Positions 16,386-24,530 of a stretch of 57,516 nt of DNA are shown here, piece by piece. Numbering within the stretch: position 1 is the first letter of the stretch; each line of letters begins with the position of its first letter. The stretch is from Deltaproteobacteria bacterium (GTDB lineage: Bacteria; Myxococcota_A; UBA9160; UBA6930), in the NCBI GenBank assembly GCA_029261795.1, contig JAJDAP010000050.1, positions 1 to 57,516 on the forward strand, given 5' to 3'. The position numbers and the translations under genes were made by a program. The notes under the pieces are model-generated. The model was not told where the DNA came from. It worked only from the letters and a program-made list of their open reading frames with translations, and did no database searches.

Positions 16386-16731
16386 GTGGTCATCGTCACT
16401 GCCGCCTGGTCTTTACGAGCCAGGAGGCCCGCGACACCGCCGTCGAGGCCAGCATTCCGATCCAGGCCGCCACCCGCAGGGACGAGCCGGCTGTCGGATG
16501 TACTGTTTCGGGCTGGACCCCGCGGTGCCCACCGAGATCCAGGTGTACGAACTCTGGGACGACCCGGAGGCGCTCGAGAAGCACTTCGCCCACGAGAACT
16601 ACTTCCAGATGGCAGGAGCGTTGCAGCGGGTCGAAGGCTTCCTCGACAGCATCAACCGCCAGTACGTCGCCGACGATCGTGGCACCGTGTACGACGAGAG
16701 CGGCAAGCCGCGGATCGCGGCGCTCGCCTAG
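16386..16731 (+). pseudogene. Antibiotic-biosynthesis-monooxygenase-like protein with two frameshifts
   Basis: A GTG with a good ribosome site (AAGGAG, five bases upstream) starts VVIVT. The protein then continues in another frame (RLVFTSQEARDTAVEASIP to RRDEP) and in a third (CRMYCFGLDPAVPTEIQVY to the TAG ending at 16731). The joined product looks like a roughly 115-residue ABM/Dabb-type ferredoxin-like protein (YELWDDPEALEKHFAHENY is diagnostic). Each break can be explained by loss of one G: near 16398-16406 (ACTGCCGCC instead of ACTGGCCGCC) and near 16486-16494 (CCGGCTGT instead of CCGGGCTGT). It is either a pseudogene or two sequencing errors in G runs. Confidence 0.65.
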
Positions 16732-16747
16732 CATCCATGGCCCTCGA

Positions 16748-17800
16748 TCAGGCGAAGTAGCTGGGCGAGGTCGTCGTTGCGACCACGTTCTCCTGGAGCT
16801 GGGCGAGCGATTGGATGTCGGCGTTGACCACGTCGAGACCATGGGCGAGAACGAAGGCATAGCTGCGCTGGAAGGCGGAGAGCCGCGCGGCCATCAGCTT
16901 CTCGTTGTAGTAGCCGTTGAAGGCGTCGGGCTTGTCGAACCAGCCCACGAAGGGAAGTCCGGCCAGGTGACGGGCCGCCTTCATGCCCACGAGGCCCATG
17001 CCGGATGCCCGCGCCTTGTCGAGGATCGGTCGGAGCTCGGTCATCGGCGGCGAGCCGGAGAGGACGCTCTTGCTCTCCCAGTCGTACCAGCCCCCCGGCG
17101 TGATCGCGATCATGGCAAGGTCGTACCAACCGGTCTCGACGGCGGCGAGGAGCACGTTCTGCGCATTTCGGTGGGTGCTGAGGCCGAGGTGGGTGACCTT
17201 GCCCGCCTGCTTGGCGTCCTGGAACGTCCGATAGATCTCTTCACTTCGGATCAGGGAGGGGTTGTACGAGGCCATCAGGTAGTAGGCGTCGACGCGATCG
17301 ACCCGAAGCTCTGCGAGGCTCGCGTCGAGTCGCTGGCTCCAGATCCTGGCCGCGTTCTTCGCCTGCTGGACACCGACCGTGTCATTGTCGCCCACCTCGA
17401 TGTCGGCGGGTGCCTTCGAGATCAGGAAGACGTCGTCGCGTACCTTCTGCAGGAAGGGCGCCAGGTTCTCTTCGGCGTTCCGGTAGTAGTCGCGATAGCC
17501 GACGTCGAAGACGTTGATGCCGGCATCGTAGGCGGCGTTCAACAGGGAATCCTTCGACACGAACATGAGGCTGGCGCCACATCCCATGACCAGGCGGCTC
17601 GCGTTGAAGCCGGTCCGGCCGAGCTTGCGATAGCTCATCGCGGGCCACTCTGACGCGCTCGCGCGAGCGTCGCGGGCCGCCTCGACGGCGGCGCGAGCGC
17701 TGCCCGAGGTCAGGAAGGTCTGGCCACCCACGGCAGCCATCGCGAGGTACTGGACGAAGCTGCGTCGGCTGATCGATCTCGAGTCTCGTTCGCGTGCCAT
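16748..17800 (-). CDS. Tat-exported aldo/keto reductase-like protein
   Basis: A 350-residue protein with a twin-arginine signal (SRRSFVQYLAMAAVGG), so it is probably exported folded to the periplasm. The mature part is an aldo/keto reductase barrel: YRKLGRTGFNASRLVMGCG, then FDVGYRDYYRNAEE with the region of the catalytic Asp and Tyr, SKAP with the Lys, and GKVTHLGLSTH. The usual His of the strand LDxYxxH reads DAYYLMA, so one tetrad residue appears replaced by Met. The NADPH source for an exported reductase is unclear; it may use another cofactor or be catalytically altered. Confidence 0.8.
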   Translation of the reverse strand: MARERDSRSISRRSFVQYLAMAAVGGQTFLTSGSARAAVEAARDARASASEWPAMSYRKLGRTGFNASRLVMGCGASLMFVSKDSLLNAAYDAGINVFDVGYRDYYRNAEENLAPFLQKVRDDVFLISKAPADIEVGDNDTVGVQQAKNAARIWSQRLDASLAELRVDRVDAYYLMASYNPSLIRSEEIYRTFQDAKQAGKVTHLGLSTHRNAQNVLLAAVETGWYDLAMIAITPGGWYDWESKSVLSGSPPMTELRPILDKARASGMGLVGMKAARHLAGLPFVGWFDKPDAFNGYYNEKLMAARLSAFQRSYAFVLAHGLDVVNADIQSLAQLQENVVATTTSPSYFA

Positions 17801-17864
17801 CTGAATCCCCCGAACCAGAGAACTGTGCGCGCCAGAGCATAGCCAGACCGGGCGCGGGCCCGCG

Positions 17865-18182
17865 TCAGGCGCCCGGCATACGCTTGCAGCGGATCAGCAG
17901 GGAATCGGTAATGGCCTCTTCGCGCAGGTGTGAGATCGCGAGGTAGCCCGGGTCCTGCGGGAGCTGGGTGAAGGCCTCCCAGTTTGGCCACTCGACGGCG
18001 AAGATCAGGTCCGGCTTCCAGTCGCCAATCACGGCCATCTCGGGGAGGTATCCCTCGACGAAGCGCGCGCCCAGCTTCTCGACGAAGGGCGAGGCCGCGG
18101 CCGAGTACTCGGCGTACTTCTCGGCACCGCCATTCGGCCTGAACCAGAGAACGTTCAGCATGTAGACCTTTTCGTCGCTCAC
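17865..18182 (-). CDS. DUF1330-like dimeric alpha-beta barrel protein
   Basis: A 105-residue protein of the DUF1330/EthD-like ferredoxin fold: YMLNVLWFRPNGGAEKYAEY, GYLPEMAVIGDW and FAVEWPNWEAFTQL are the usual strands and helix. The start is GTG at 18182 with AAGGAG five bases upstream, an identical leader to that of the frameshifted monooxygenase-like gene at 16386. It lies between the aldo/keto reductase and the dehalogenase on the same strand. The family has no single known function. Confidence 0.75.
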   Translation of the reverse strand: MSDEKVYMLNVLWFRPNGGAEKYAEYSAAASPFVEKLGARFVEGYLPEMAVIGDWKPDLIFAVEWPNWEAFTQLPQDPGYLAISHLREEAITDSLLIRCKRMPGA

Positions 18183-18226
18183 GATGACTCCTTGTGTTTC
18201 GCGATGGCCGCGAATCGCGACCGCAG

Positions 18227-19249
18227 CTAGGGAAGGGTCGCTATCCAGTTCGCGATGGCCCGGCCGATCTCGTCGGGCGAGTCTTCCTGCAGGAAGTGAA
18301 GGCCCGGCACGGTGACCTCTTGTTGGTTCCGGAACTGACTTGCGCGGTCGAGGGCGGGGCCCTGGAGGATCGCACCCGGGTCGCCCACGACGAGCAGCTT
18401 GGGAATCTCGGTCGTCTCCAGCCACTTCGCGTAGTCCGAGATGATCTCGTGCGTGTCGGCGGGCTCGCCGTCGAACGGGATCTCGCGCGGCCAGGTGAGC
18501 GTCGGACGGCGGTCCTCGCCCGGTGTCAGGTACGGGGCACGGTAGGCGGCGAGTTCCTCGGGCTCCAGTTCGCGCAGAACCGCGCCGGGCAGCGCACCAT
18601 CGACGAAGAGATTCCAACGCAGGATCAGCAGTTCGCCGAGCGGTCCTCGCATCGCGCGGAACATCAGCGAGGTCCAGAACGGAGCGCCGTCGAAATTCGC
18701 GGGTTGGGTGATGGCCTCCATGTAGGCGATACCGCGCACACGATCCTCGTGGCGACGCGCCCAGTCGAAGCCCATGGCCGAGCCCCAGTCGTGGATCACG
18801 AGGACGACATTGCGCTCGACCCCCAATTCATCGAGCAGGGCGTCCATATGGCGACGTTGCTCGACGAACCGGTAGCGGCCGTCGCGCCCGTCTTCTTGCC
18901 GGGTCGCGAGCTTGGCGGAATCGCCCATGCCCACCATGTCCGGGGCGATGCAGCGGCCGGATCCTTCGACATGCGGAATCACGTTTCGCCAGAGGTACGA
19001 GGAAGTCGGGTTGCCGTGCAGGAACACGATCGGCTCACCCTCGCCGACATCGACGTAGGCCATGCGCGTCCCGAGGACTTCGCGGAACTGCTTCTGGTAG
19101 CGCATGGTGGCGGCGGGCTCTGCCGTCGCGGGAACGACACCGGCCAGGAAAAACGCGCTCGCCGCCAGGAGCCCCAGTGCAGCGGAGGGGCAGGTGCGAA
19201 CCAGGGAAGACGGCGGCAAGACGGAACCTCTCGCTGGGAATCCAGGCAC
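18227..19249 (-). CDS. Haloalkane dehalogenase with N-terminal signal peptide
   Basis: An alpha/beta hydrolase of 340 residues that hydrolyses carbon-halogen bonds. The motif FLHGNPTSSYLWRN gives the halide-binding Asn80, VIHDWGSAMGF gives nucleophile Asp154 and halide-binding Trp155, and the terminal GLHFLQEDSPDEIG supplies the catalytic His. An acidic residue near LVVGDPGAI or earlier completes the triad. Residues 20-43 are a hydrophobic signal (ALGLLAASAFFLAGVVPATA), unusual for the family, which is mostly cytoplasmic. The start used is GTG 19249; a later start would shorten only the signal. Its neighbours do not reveal the halogenated substrate. Confidence 0.85.
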   Translation of the reverse strand: MPGFPARGSVLPPSSLVRTCPSAALGLLAASAFFLAGVVPATAEPAATMRYQKQFREVLGTRMAYVDVGEGEPIVFLHGNPTSSYLWRNVIPHVEGSGRCIAPDMVGMGDSAKLATRQEDGRDGRYRFVEQRRHMDALLDELGVERNVVLVIHDWGSAMGFDWARRHEDRVRGIAYMEAITQPANFDGAPFWTSLMFRAMRGPLGELLILRWNLFVDGALPGAVLRELEPEELAAYRAPYLTPGEDRRPTLTWPREIPFDGEPADTHEIISDYAKWLETTEIPKLLVVGDPGAILQGPALDRASQFRNQQEVTVPGLHFLQEDSPDEIGRAIANWIATLP

Positions 19250-19300
19250 TTCAGGATACCGGGCGAAGGCGAGAATGGCTGAACGCAGTTCCGCGTTCCG

Positions 19301-19453
19301 TCAGGTCCGGCGGCGACTGCGTTGGCCGCGCCGCGCCAACCGCTTGATGACATCCGCCAGCTGGTCGGCATCGACGCCTTCCTTGCGAAGTGCGCAATGG
19401 GGCTGATCGCAGATCGCCGCGTCAGGAACGGGGGCCAGGGGCGGTTTGGACAT
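19301..19453 (-). CDS. Small Cys-containing protein of 50 residues
   Basis: The ATG at 19453 follows an excellent Shine-Dalgarno (AAGGAGG, four bases away), and the frame runs to TGA at 19301-19303. The product begins MSKPPLAPVPDAAICDQPHC and ends in a basic tail (RGQRSRRR), with CX4C and His as a possible metal site. Codons mostly end in G or C. It lies between the dehalogenase and diiron protein genes on the same strand. The ribosome site is the main evidence; I know no family. Confidence 0.55.
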   Translation of the reverse strand: MSKPPLAPVPDAAICDQPHCALRKEGVDADQLADVIKRLARRGQRSRRRT

Positions 19454-19561
19454 TGGACCTCCTTAGGTCGCGATGGACACGCAGGTGACGCCCGGAGGGT
19501 CAGTTCCCGCCGCACCGAGCCGGTCGGGCCCGAGCGGAGCGCTTCACGAACCCGACGAACC

Positions 19562-20452
19562 TCACGGTTGCTCCGGTGTCTGGTACTCGAGGCCGATTCG
19601 TCCGAGCCGCGTCTTGAATTCACCGAGCACGGTATTGGCAAGCACGTTCTCGAGATCTTCCGAGGATGCCTCGGCGAGGTTGACGCCGTGGTACTCGGGC
19701 GCGGGAACACCCGGGGTATCCGGAACGACCTCGCGCAGGTGCTCGCGCTGCGCATCGATCACGCCACTGCGGAAGCGATCCGCGAACGTCGCGAGCATGT
19801 GGTACGACATCTCCTTCTGCATCTGCTGCACATCCGCCTTGCGCTCGGGGTGTTCGATGATCAGCGACCCGATGCGGTTCTCGCCGAAGCCCACGTGCCT
19901 GCGCTCGTCGGCAATCGTGCCGGCGAGGGTGTGTGCGAACTTTGGGTTCCCGACCTTCATCGATTCGTGGAGCATCTCGAAGACACTGAAGGCCATGCCC
20001 TCCAGGACGATGTTCTGACCGACCACGCCGGCTACGAAGTCTCGCTTGTCGACCTTCTCCAGCAGGATTTCCGCGAAGCGTACGAGGTTCGGGTTGGCGA
20101 GCTGTGCCACGACATCATCGAGCTCGGCCTTCTTGACCCCGAGATCGAAGAGGCGCTGCGAGAAGATCTCGACGTGGCGAGCCTCGTCGAGGGTCTGGGT
20201 TGCCAGGAAACGCTTGCTCGCCTCATCGGGAGCGCAATTGATCAGGCCGGACGACGCCGCCAGGGCGCAGCGCTCGCCGGCCACGAGCTGGACGGTGAGC
20301 GAGATGGCCTGTTCGCGAAGCATCGGGTCTTTCACCAGCAGCTCCGGCTCGCGCTCACCCGGCGGGTGGCCGAACTCGGTATCCGCCAGGTAGCCCTGTG
20401 GGCAGGACTCGAGCCAACGTTGAATCGAATAGCCCTCGAGGAAGTCCGCCAT
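19562..20452 (-). CDS. Ferritin-like diiron protein
   Basis: A 296-residue all-helical protein with two four-helix-bundle iron motifs: ERCALAASSGL followed by TLDEARHVEIF (Glu plus E-x-x-H) and, later, a Glu-bearing helix with TIADERRHVGFGE (second E-x-x-H). This is the carboxylate-bridged diiron pattern of R2-like oxidases, AurF/VlmB-like N-oxygenases and related proteins. The start ATG at 20452 has AAGGAGG eight bases upstream; a longer open frame exists but lacks protein-like sequence. The reaction probably activates O2 on an organic substrate, unknown here. A palindrome lies just upstream. Confidence 0.8.
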   Translation of the reverse strand: MADFLEGYSIQRWLESCPQGYLADTEFGHPPGEREPELLVKDPMLREQAISLTVQLVAGERCALAASSGLINCAPDEASKRFLATQTLDEARHVEIFSQRLFDLGVKKAELDDVVAQLANPNLVRFAEILLEKVDKRDFVAGVVGQNIVLEGMAFSVFEMLHESMKVGNPKFAHTLAGTIADERRHVGFGENRIGSLIIEHPERKADVQQMQKEMSYHMLATFADRFRSGVIDAQREHLREVVPDTPGVPAPEYHGVNLAEASSEDLENVLANTVLGEFKTRLGRIGLEYQTPEQP

Positions 20453-20477
20453 GTTCGTGCCTCCTTGTTCTCGGTCC

Positions 20478-20489
20478 GACCGACCGGTC
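20478..20489. promoter_or_regulatory. Palindromic operator candidate upstream of the diiron gene
   Basis: GACCG-AC-CGGTC, a perfect inverted repeat with a two-base spacer, flanked by C and G that extend the symmetry. It lies about 26-37 bases before the diiron gene start codon, where a TetR-type repressor would block transcription. No regulator gene adjoins it. Confidence 0.4.
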
Positions 20490-20490
20490 G

Positions 20491-20727
20491 AATAGAGAGC
20501 AAGAACGGTGCCACCTCTCACACAGACCAACCGCGAGTGATGATCAATCCCAAGCGTCCCTAGCGAGGGGCGTGACTCGCGTTCCCGGTGTTCGGCCTTC
20601 TCGCGCGACAGATCGCCCCCCAAAGCGTGTGGCCAAACGCCCCGACGCCGTCGTCGTGCCCGGGCGCCAACTGCGCGCCGGCGGTCTCGTTCTCGGGTTG
20701 TCGCGGTATCGGCCGGCGACGCAAACA
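20491..20727. other. Intergenic, nothing further recognised
   Basis: Between the diiron gene's upstream palindrome and the terminator of the repeat lipoprotein. It likely contains the diiron gene promoter on the minus strand; I see no other feature. Confidence 0.4.
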
Positions 20728-20757
20728 AAAACGCCGCCGGTGAGCACCGGCGGCGTT
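20724..20757 (-). terminator. Rho-independent terminator of the repeat lipoprotein gene
   Basis: AACGCCGCCGGTG (20730-20742) and CACCGGCGGCGTT (20745-20757) are perfect complements. On the minus strand the stem is followed by a T-rich run (GTTTTTGTTTGC). It lies 50 bases after the stop of the minus-strand lipoprotein gene. Confidence 0.85.
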
Positions 20758-20806
20758 CATGATCGGGGGCGGCAGGCAGCTGCCGCCCCCATTGGTCAAC
20801 CGTCTC

Positions 20807-22657
20807 TCAGAGTGGGAAGTCCCGCTGGAGCACCGCCGAAGTGCCCGTGCGTACTTCGATGGTCTCGCCGCGCGGGTCGAAGTCGAGCAACACCTCGCCC
20901 GGGTTGTCGGGGTTCGTGTCGAACTCGATCTGGCCCTCGAACTCGCCGGTACTGGCGTTGAAGGCGACGATGATCGCGCCGCGGAAGGTTCCGCCCACGT
21001 ACAGGTCGTAGCCTCCGGCGGGCAGGTTCTCGATCTCGACCCGGAAGTCCTGGTCGCAATCGTCCCGCACGCGGAAGCGCGCCTTGCCCTTGGCCCCTGG
21101 AATCACGCTCGTGTCGAGAAGCGGAAGCTCGGCCTCGTCTGCGGTGCAGACTGCGGGCGGGCCACCCGGCGGCGGTGTGCCGCTGACCGTGCTGGTGAGG
21201 ACGACGACGCCAGCCGCATCCTCGATCGCGACATCCAGGCCGCGGGGATCGAAGTCGAGGAGGACCTCACCGGGACTGTTGGGCTCGGTATCGAACTCGA
21301 TCTCGCCCTGGGTCGCGCCCGGGGTCGAGGGATCAGCCGCGACCGCGATGACGCCGCGCAGCACGCCACCCACGATCAGGTCGTAGTTGCCCACGGCCAG
21401 ATCCTCGATCTGCACGCGGAAGTCCTGCTGGCAGTCCACGCGTTGGCGGAAGCGGGCGTCGCCCGAAGCCGCCGGAGCCGCCGCCGTGGCGAGCAGGAGA
21501 TCCGTGGTCTCCTCGAAACCGCAGCTGCCGCCGCCCGTGCCCGGATCGAATCCGGTGCTGGCGAAGGCCACAGCGCCACTGGCCTGGTCGATGATCTCGA
21601 CCAAGGCGCCCACGATATCGAAGTCGAGCAGCAGCTCATCGATCTCGTCCGGATCGCTATCGAACTCGAGCTCGCCTACGAACTGGCCCTTGGTCGGATC
21701 GAAGACTGTCGTGATGACGCCGCGAACGATGCCGTCGACGACAAAGTCGAAGCTGCCGCCGGCCGCCGTTTCGACCTGGACGCGCACATCTTCGTCGCAG
21801 TCCTCACGGGTGCGCACGCGAATCTTCGCGTTGTCGCCCGGGCTCGCAGCCACGAGGGGCAGCTGGCTCTCGGACTCCGAGAAGGTGCATGTGTTCATGC
21901 CCGGCACCTGGGCCTCCATCGGGCCCGAGAAGACGACCGTGCTGCCAAGGGCAATATCGACCACCGCGCCGCGGGGATCGAAGTCGAGCAACAACTCGCC
22001 CGGATCGTCCGTCGGGTTGGCGAACTCGGTCTCGCCGAACGAGGCCGGGACATCCACGGTGCCTCGAACGGTTCCATCCACGAAGATCGTGTAGGTCCCG
22101 GGCACCGCCAGGCCCTGCAGCTCGACATCGAAGCGATGGCGCCCGTCCGGGTCGATGCGGAAGCGCGTCCGGGCCTTGCCCGCGGTGGCCGGATCAACCT
22201 TCTGCAGCTGCGTCCGCTCGTCGACCGTAATGGTTGCCGGCTCGCCGACGCCCGACATCACAGCGTTCAGGACGTTCTGACCGCCGGTCGAGATCGAGAG
22301 GTCCTGCCCCCGAACGTCGTACTCGAGTAGGCCTTCGAAGAGGCTGCCCGTCTCCGAGAAGAGCCCGAACGCATTGCCTGCGCTGTCGCTCATGAACGAG
22401 GTGACCAGGTGCCCCCCGACGCGAAGCTCGTATGACGTATTCGGTGCGAGGCCCATGAGCACCACTTCCAGCGAAGAGTGCGGTCCCTTCATGGTGCTGA
22501 TCGCCCATCCAGAGGCCAGTGTGATGCCGTTGGCCTCCAAAGTGGCCGTGATGGCGGAGTGCTCTTCTTCCGGTGCGCTCCCCGGGCAGCCCAAGACGCC
22601 CAGGGCCAGAACGGTCCCGAGAATCATTCCGCCAGTTTGCTGTGTCCAATGTCTCAT
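20807..22657 (-). CDS. Lipoprotein of five tandem beta-rich repeats
   Basis: A 616-residue secreted protein. The N-terminus MRHWTQQTGGMILGTVLALGVLGC ends in a lipobox Cys, so it is anchored to a membrane, probably the outer one. The rest is five repeats of about 115-125 residues; each has RF(R)VxxD, a strand ending YDLYVGGTxRG, then GE(I/L)EFDTxPxxPGEVLLDFDPRG. Repeats 3 to 5 begin with a Cys pair (a Cys between repeats, then DCDxDFRV), likely disulfides; repeat 1 is the most divergent. The start at 22657 is chosen for GAGGGGA upstream. It resembles surface adhesin-like repeat proteins; I know no named family. Confidence 0.75.
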   Translation of the reverse strand: MRHWTQQTGGMILGTVLALGVLGCPGSAPEEEHSAITATLEANGITLASGWAISTMKGPHSSLEVVLMGLAPNTSYELRVGGHLVTSFMSDSAGNAFGLFSETGSLFEGLLEYDVRGQDLSISTGGQNVLNAVMSGVGEPATITVDERTQLQKVDPATAGKARTRFRIDPDGRHRFDVELQGLAVPGTYTIFVDGTVRGTVDVPASFGETEFANPTDDPGELLLDFDPRGAVVDIALGSTVVFSGPMEAQVPGMNTCTFSESESQLPLVAASPGDNAKIRVRTREDCDEDVRVQVETAAGGSFDFVVDGIVRGVITTVFDPTKGQFVGELEFDSDPDEIDELLLDFDIVGALVEIIDQASGAVAFASTGFDPGTGGGSCGFEETTDLLLATAAAPAASGDARFRQRVDCQQDFRVQIEDLAVGNYDLIVGGVLRGVIAVAADPSTPGATQGEIEFDTEPNSPGEVLLDFDPRGLDVAIEDAAGVVVLTSTVSGTPPPGGPPAVCTADEAELPLLDTSVIPGAKGKARFRVRDDCDQDFRVEIENLPAGGYDLYVGGTFRGAIIVAFNASTGEFEGQIEFDTNPDNPGEVLLDFDPRGETIEVRTGTSAVLQRDFPL

Positions 22658-22989
22658 GAGGTCCCCTCGTGTTCGATTGGGTTCCTCCATGTGCAAAGGC
22701 TGCGCCAACCCAAGGCGGCCGCTCGTGGAACTTCAGGCACGCTGGGACCCAGCGAGTGCGTGATCCCACGCAATAGCGGCGTCAGATCACGCGCCGTGGC
22801 GCGCATCGAACGGCCCGGCCCGGCACAGGCGTTCGCCGGGGGGAAGAGGGCGGAATCCTCCCTCCTATTCTTCACCGCAAGGGCCGGTATCCCGTTTGCG
22901 AGGGGAAGCCGAGCACGGCCGGGCTGAACCCGACACACCGGGCGCGTAGGCTGGCGCCCGGCCATCCGCGTGCCCTGGTGGGCTCAGGC
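22658..22989. other. Intergenic between two minus-strand genes
   Basis: About 330 bases between the PEP-CTERM gene (ending at 22990) and the lipoprotein gene. A loose inverted repeat GCGTGAT/ATCACGC lies near 22758-22792. No gene or clear terminator was seen. Confidence 0.4.
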
Positions 22990-23715
22990 CTAGAGGAGCC
23001 CCATGGATGCGTGGTTCGGGGCCCATCGACGCACGATCATCAGCGTGCCGAAGCCGAACATCAGGAAACCCGCGGGCTCGGGGATCGCGGGTGCGACCCG
23101 GTTGGCGGCGAATTCGAGGTTGGCCTCGAGATACGCGCATCGCGTCGGGTTGATCGGGCTGCAGAACTCGCCCATTTCGACGCCGAGCAGTTCGAGAGAG
23201 GCTCCGTTGCCGCTGATCGACAGCGTTCCTGCGGGACCGCCCGGAATGACGTATCCGTTGATGATCTGGACGTGGCCGAGGGTGTCGGTCACCACGAGGT
23301 CCATGGTGAGCTGGCCCGGAGACGGGCCGAACTGGTAGACCCCGGCGCTGGGCGAAGTCATCGGCGTTGGCGCGGACGTCGCGAACACGGCGTTCGTGAA
23401 CACGATCGACTCGATGTCGAAGAAGCCACCGAGTTCGATGCGGCCAGGCCCCGGAATCGTCATCGCGATATCGATCAGATTTCCTGCCGCGGTATCGAGC
23501 GTGATCGATCCCTGGCTGATCCCGAGCGGGGTCGTCACCAGGCAGTTGCCGGTGCTGCCGACTTCACACGGCGTCGTGTGGGCGAAGGGGCTTGCCACCT
23601 GGACACTGGTCACCTGGCCGGAGCTGATCACATAAGTCTCGGGCAAGGCCAGCGCGGCCGTCGGCAGCAGGCCCGCGACGAGCAAGAGGATGATAGTGGA
23701 AGGGGCTAGGCGCAC
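22990..23715 (-). CDS. PEP-CTERM-type sorted exported protein
   Basis: A 241-residue exported protein. It has a signal peptide (STIILLLVAGLLPTAALA), a beta-rich body of unknown fold with two Cys pairs, and a C-terminal tail of PEP motif (AIPEPAG), hydrophobic helix (FLMFGFGTLMIV) and basic end (RRWAP). This tail marks cargo for an exosortase in Gram-negative bacteria, which would release or anchor it at the surface. No exosortase is in the window. The specific role is unknown. Confidence 0.8.
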   Translation of the reverse strand: MRLAPSTIILLLVAGLLPTAALALPETYVISSGQVTSVQVASPFAHTTPCEVGSTGNCLVTTPLGISQGSITLDTAAGNLIDIAMTIPGPGRIELGGFFDIESIVFTNAVFATSAPTPMTSPSAGVYQFGPSPGQLTMDLVVTDTLGHVQIINGYVIPGGPAGTLSISGNGASLELLGVEMGEFCSPINPTRCAYLEANLEFAANRVAPAIPEPAGFLMFGFGTLMIVRRWAPNHASMGLL

Positions 23716-24034
23716 AGGGCCGGTTCTCCTACGAGGGGAATGGACATCAGTCCAACTCGATTGAAATCGATGGGAGGGATTTCACCATAATTATTTCGAG
23801 GTGTCTACACCCCAATCGGAAAAGCGAGCCCTCATGCGGGTTTTCGGCCTCTTGGCCCCCGAGGGGATTCGCTTCTTCTGTGAAGGTGGGCCTCACCCCA
23901 GCCGCGCTGGAATTCCCGCTTTCGATCGCTCTGCGCGCCTTGGGTCTGAGGCGGCCGCGACAATTCCAGGGGAAATCCTGCCCATTTGGTGAGATCGAGT
24001 GCTTCCTGCACCATGGCGGCCGGAGGAACTCCCC
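23716..24034. other. Divergent intergenic region with a TGAAATC/GATTTCA inverted repeat
   Basis: Some 320 bases between the PEP-CTERM gene (minus) and the truncated hydrolase (plus). TGAAATC (23762-23768) and GATTTCA (23778-23784) form a perfect inverted repeat with a nine-base spacer, in a locally AT-rich patch, resembling the half-sites of the heme-locus palindromes. No gene is visible. Confidence 0.4.
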
Positions 24035-24530
24035 TTGAAGCTGCGTCCGCCCAGACTCCTGTCCGTTCTGGCCGTTCTGGTTCTGGTTGCGCCGGCTGCC
24101 GCCGCGGGGCCCCGCGGTCCGGTCACGATCGTTCCGGCGTCGGATGCGCTGGGGGCGAGCTTCGTGCCAGGCGTGCGACTGCTGGCCGATCTGCCGGGCG
24201 CCTATGTCGAGGAGGAGTTCCTCGTCTCCGGCGAAGCGACCGTCTACAACTACGCGACGAACCCGCCTCGGCGGGGAGACATCGTTCCCTTCGTTCCGGA
24301 TCTCCCGTACACCACGCGAATCATCGTGCGTCGCCCCCGCGATCCTGCCGCCTTCAATGGCACGGTTGTCATCGAGTGGTGGAACTCGACGGCCGGCTTC
24401 GATACCGCGCCGGTCTGGGACCCTTCGGCCGAGTACTTCGCGCGCGAAGGCGTCGTGTATGTCGGAATCACGAACAGCACCACATCGATCGGTCACCTGG
24501 CCGGCGGTTGCCGCACACTCGGCATCCGGG
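24035..24530 (+). pseudogene. 5' fragment of an exported alpha/beta-hydrolase-domain protein
   Basis: The start is a TTG at 24035 with GGAGGAAC just upstream. A signal peptide (LLSVLAVLVLVAPAAAA) precedes sequence typical of large exported proteins of the alpha/beta hydrolase domain family: VEEEFLVSGEATVYNY, YTTRIIVRRPRDPAAFNGTV, then VIEWWNSTAGFDTAPVW. Family resemblance stops at about residue 165 (HLAGGCRTLG). The frame stays open to 24751 but then only mirrors the minus-strand gene. Family members are about three times longer, so the catalytic part is missing. The junction is at about 24525-24533. Confidence 0.65.

Noticed and set aside
20759..22330. A 523-codon open frame opposite the repeat lipoprotein
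   Set aside because: Its repeats simply reflect the repeated domains on the other strand.
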